From Pseudomonadota bacterium (GTDB lineage: Bacteria > Pseudomonadota > Gammaproteobacteria > Acidiferrobacterales > Acidiferrobacteraceae), in the NCBI GenBank assembly GCA_021795255.1, contig JAJYPQ010000191.1, positions 1-7,216 of the forward strand: a DNA stretch of 7,216 nucleotides. The letters run 5' to 3'. The notes beneath the pieces were generated by a model. The model was not told where the DNA came from, searched no databases, and saw nothing but the letters and a program-made list of their open reading frames with translations. Positions within the stretch are counted from its first letter, which is position 1. Every line of letters starts with the position of its first letter. This document shows, one piece after another, positions 6,649-7,216 of the stretch. The translations under genes were made by a program, and so were the position numbers.

Positions 6649-7216
6649 TCGACCGGAAACAATCTGGCACCCGTGCCCCGCTACAGACCCAATACCTTCT
6701 TTGATTCGCATGGGGCCCCCGCAAGCCGTTTTCCGTTCGCAATCGATCATCCCGCGCGGACTATTCCTGACCCGCTTGAACATCGAGCGGATCGGAGAAA
6801 TTCCCGATCGCCACAGCAGGATGATAGGACGGCGCGGGAATATCCATCTCATCGACGCTATCGTCACGCGAAGCGACGTTGGCCGCCCGGCAAACGGGAT
6901 AGTGTGCAACCCTCGGGGCCTTGCCGATATCCGGGTTTTAAGGACTTGCCGCGCGATGTATGGGTCTGGCGCCACCCCTCGCATTAGTAGTTCGCAATCG
7001 GCCCGTGGGTCCATGGCCACCGTCGTTTATTGCGCGTCCGGTGGTGTGTGCGGGCCTTGGTGGTGATTGCCGGTTGGCGGGTGCGCCCGTCAGATACGCG
7101 ATCCCCGCCCATGTCAGCCAAGAACTGTGTCTTTGGCGTAGATAGGAAAGGGGTTAGCGCGCACGGGGGCGCGACGGCCTCTGGACCGGGGCTTTTGTGG
7201 GCGGCGCCCCTGACCC
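6649..7216. other. 568 bp without a convincing gene
   Basis: Several frames stay open on both strands (for example 6635-7066 plus, 6577-7020 minus, and a plus frame open from about 6991 to the window edge with an ATG at 7111), but none has a recognisable motif, a good ribosome binding site or the Ala/Leu-rich composition of the genes to the left. I tried to join frames across possible frameshifts, as worked for the neighbouring pseudogene, and found no familiar protein. No tRNA, tmRNA, RNase P or SRP RNA signature is seen. An inverted repeat GGGGCGC / GCGCCCC near 7165-7209 encloses about 35 nt. The stretch may be decayed DNA or the upstream region of a gene beyond the edge. Confidence 0.45.

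Noticed and set aside
6641..6655. GGTTCGACC resembling a tRNA T-loop
   Set aside because: The flanking bases cannot form the T-stem, and no anticodon arm or acceptor stem is present.
6664..6682. TGGCAC resembling a sigma-54 -24 element
   Set aside because: The required -12 element (TTGC) is not present at the correct spacing.
5975..6906. Ten-base repeat GGGATAGTGT before the IS remnant and near 6897
   Set aside because: A 10-mer repeat is expected many times by chance in 7 kb, and the flanks do not match beyond it.
7111..7216. Plus-strand ATG with an open frame to the right edge
   Set aside because: No ribosome binding site and no recognisable sequence; 35 codons open by chance is common at this GC content.

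Overview
The window is high-GC bacterial chromosome. The proteins look gammaproteobacterial: a CsiV-type envelope protein, an HPRT linked to an S-methyl-5'-thioinosine-type phosphorylase, GalU, and peptide deformylase. Two DsrE-superfamily proteins, one exported and one cytoplasmic, fit a sulfur-metabolising gammaproteobacterium such as the Acidiferrobacter or Acidithiobacillus-like lineages. That placement is inference from gene content and was not tested by any search.

Layout. Positions 149-1476 hold a minus-strand pair: an exported DsrE/F-like protein followed by a short-chain dehydrogenase. A 337-bp intergenic stretch separates this pair from a divergent plus-strand run: galU (1814-2683), a small cytoplasmic DsrE-family protein (2806-3174), a hypoxanthine-guanine phosphoribosyltransferase (3181-3741) and an MTIP/MTAP-family nucleoside phosphorylase (3738-4487). 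The last three are tightly packed (6-nt gap, then an ATGA overlap) and probably form one transcription unit. A csiV-like gene (4513-5082, minus) converges on this run and diverges from def (5143-5679, plus) across only 60 bp.

The best-connected function is purine and methylthio salvage. The phosphorylase carries Asn/Ala where adenine-specific MTAPs carry Asp/Asp, so it should prefer 6-oxopurine nucleosides such as methylthioinosine. Its product hypoxanthine is the substrate of the HPRT encoded immediately upstream.

Right of def the window changes character (5680-7216). It contains a nested inverted repeat, a decayed N-terminal fragment of an IS5-family transposase with compensating frameshifts, and a minus-strand multi-pass membrane protein gene broken by an apparent single-base insertion. 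The 3' end of that gene runs into the IS remnant. The last roughly 640 bp hold a strong 12-bp-stem hairpin and no convincing gene. This end looks like a small zone of insertion and gene decay. I found no new multi-gene defence or mobile system in the window.
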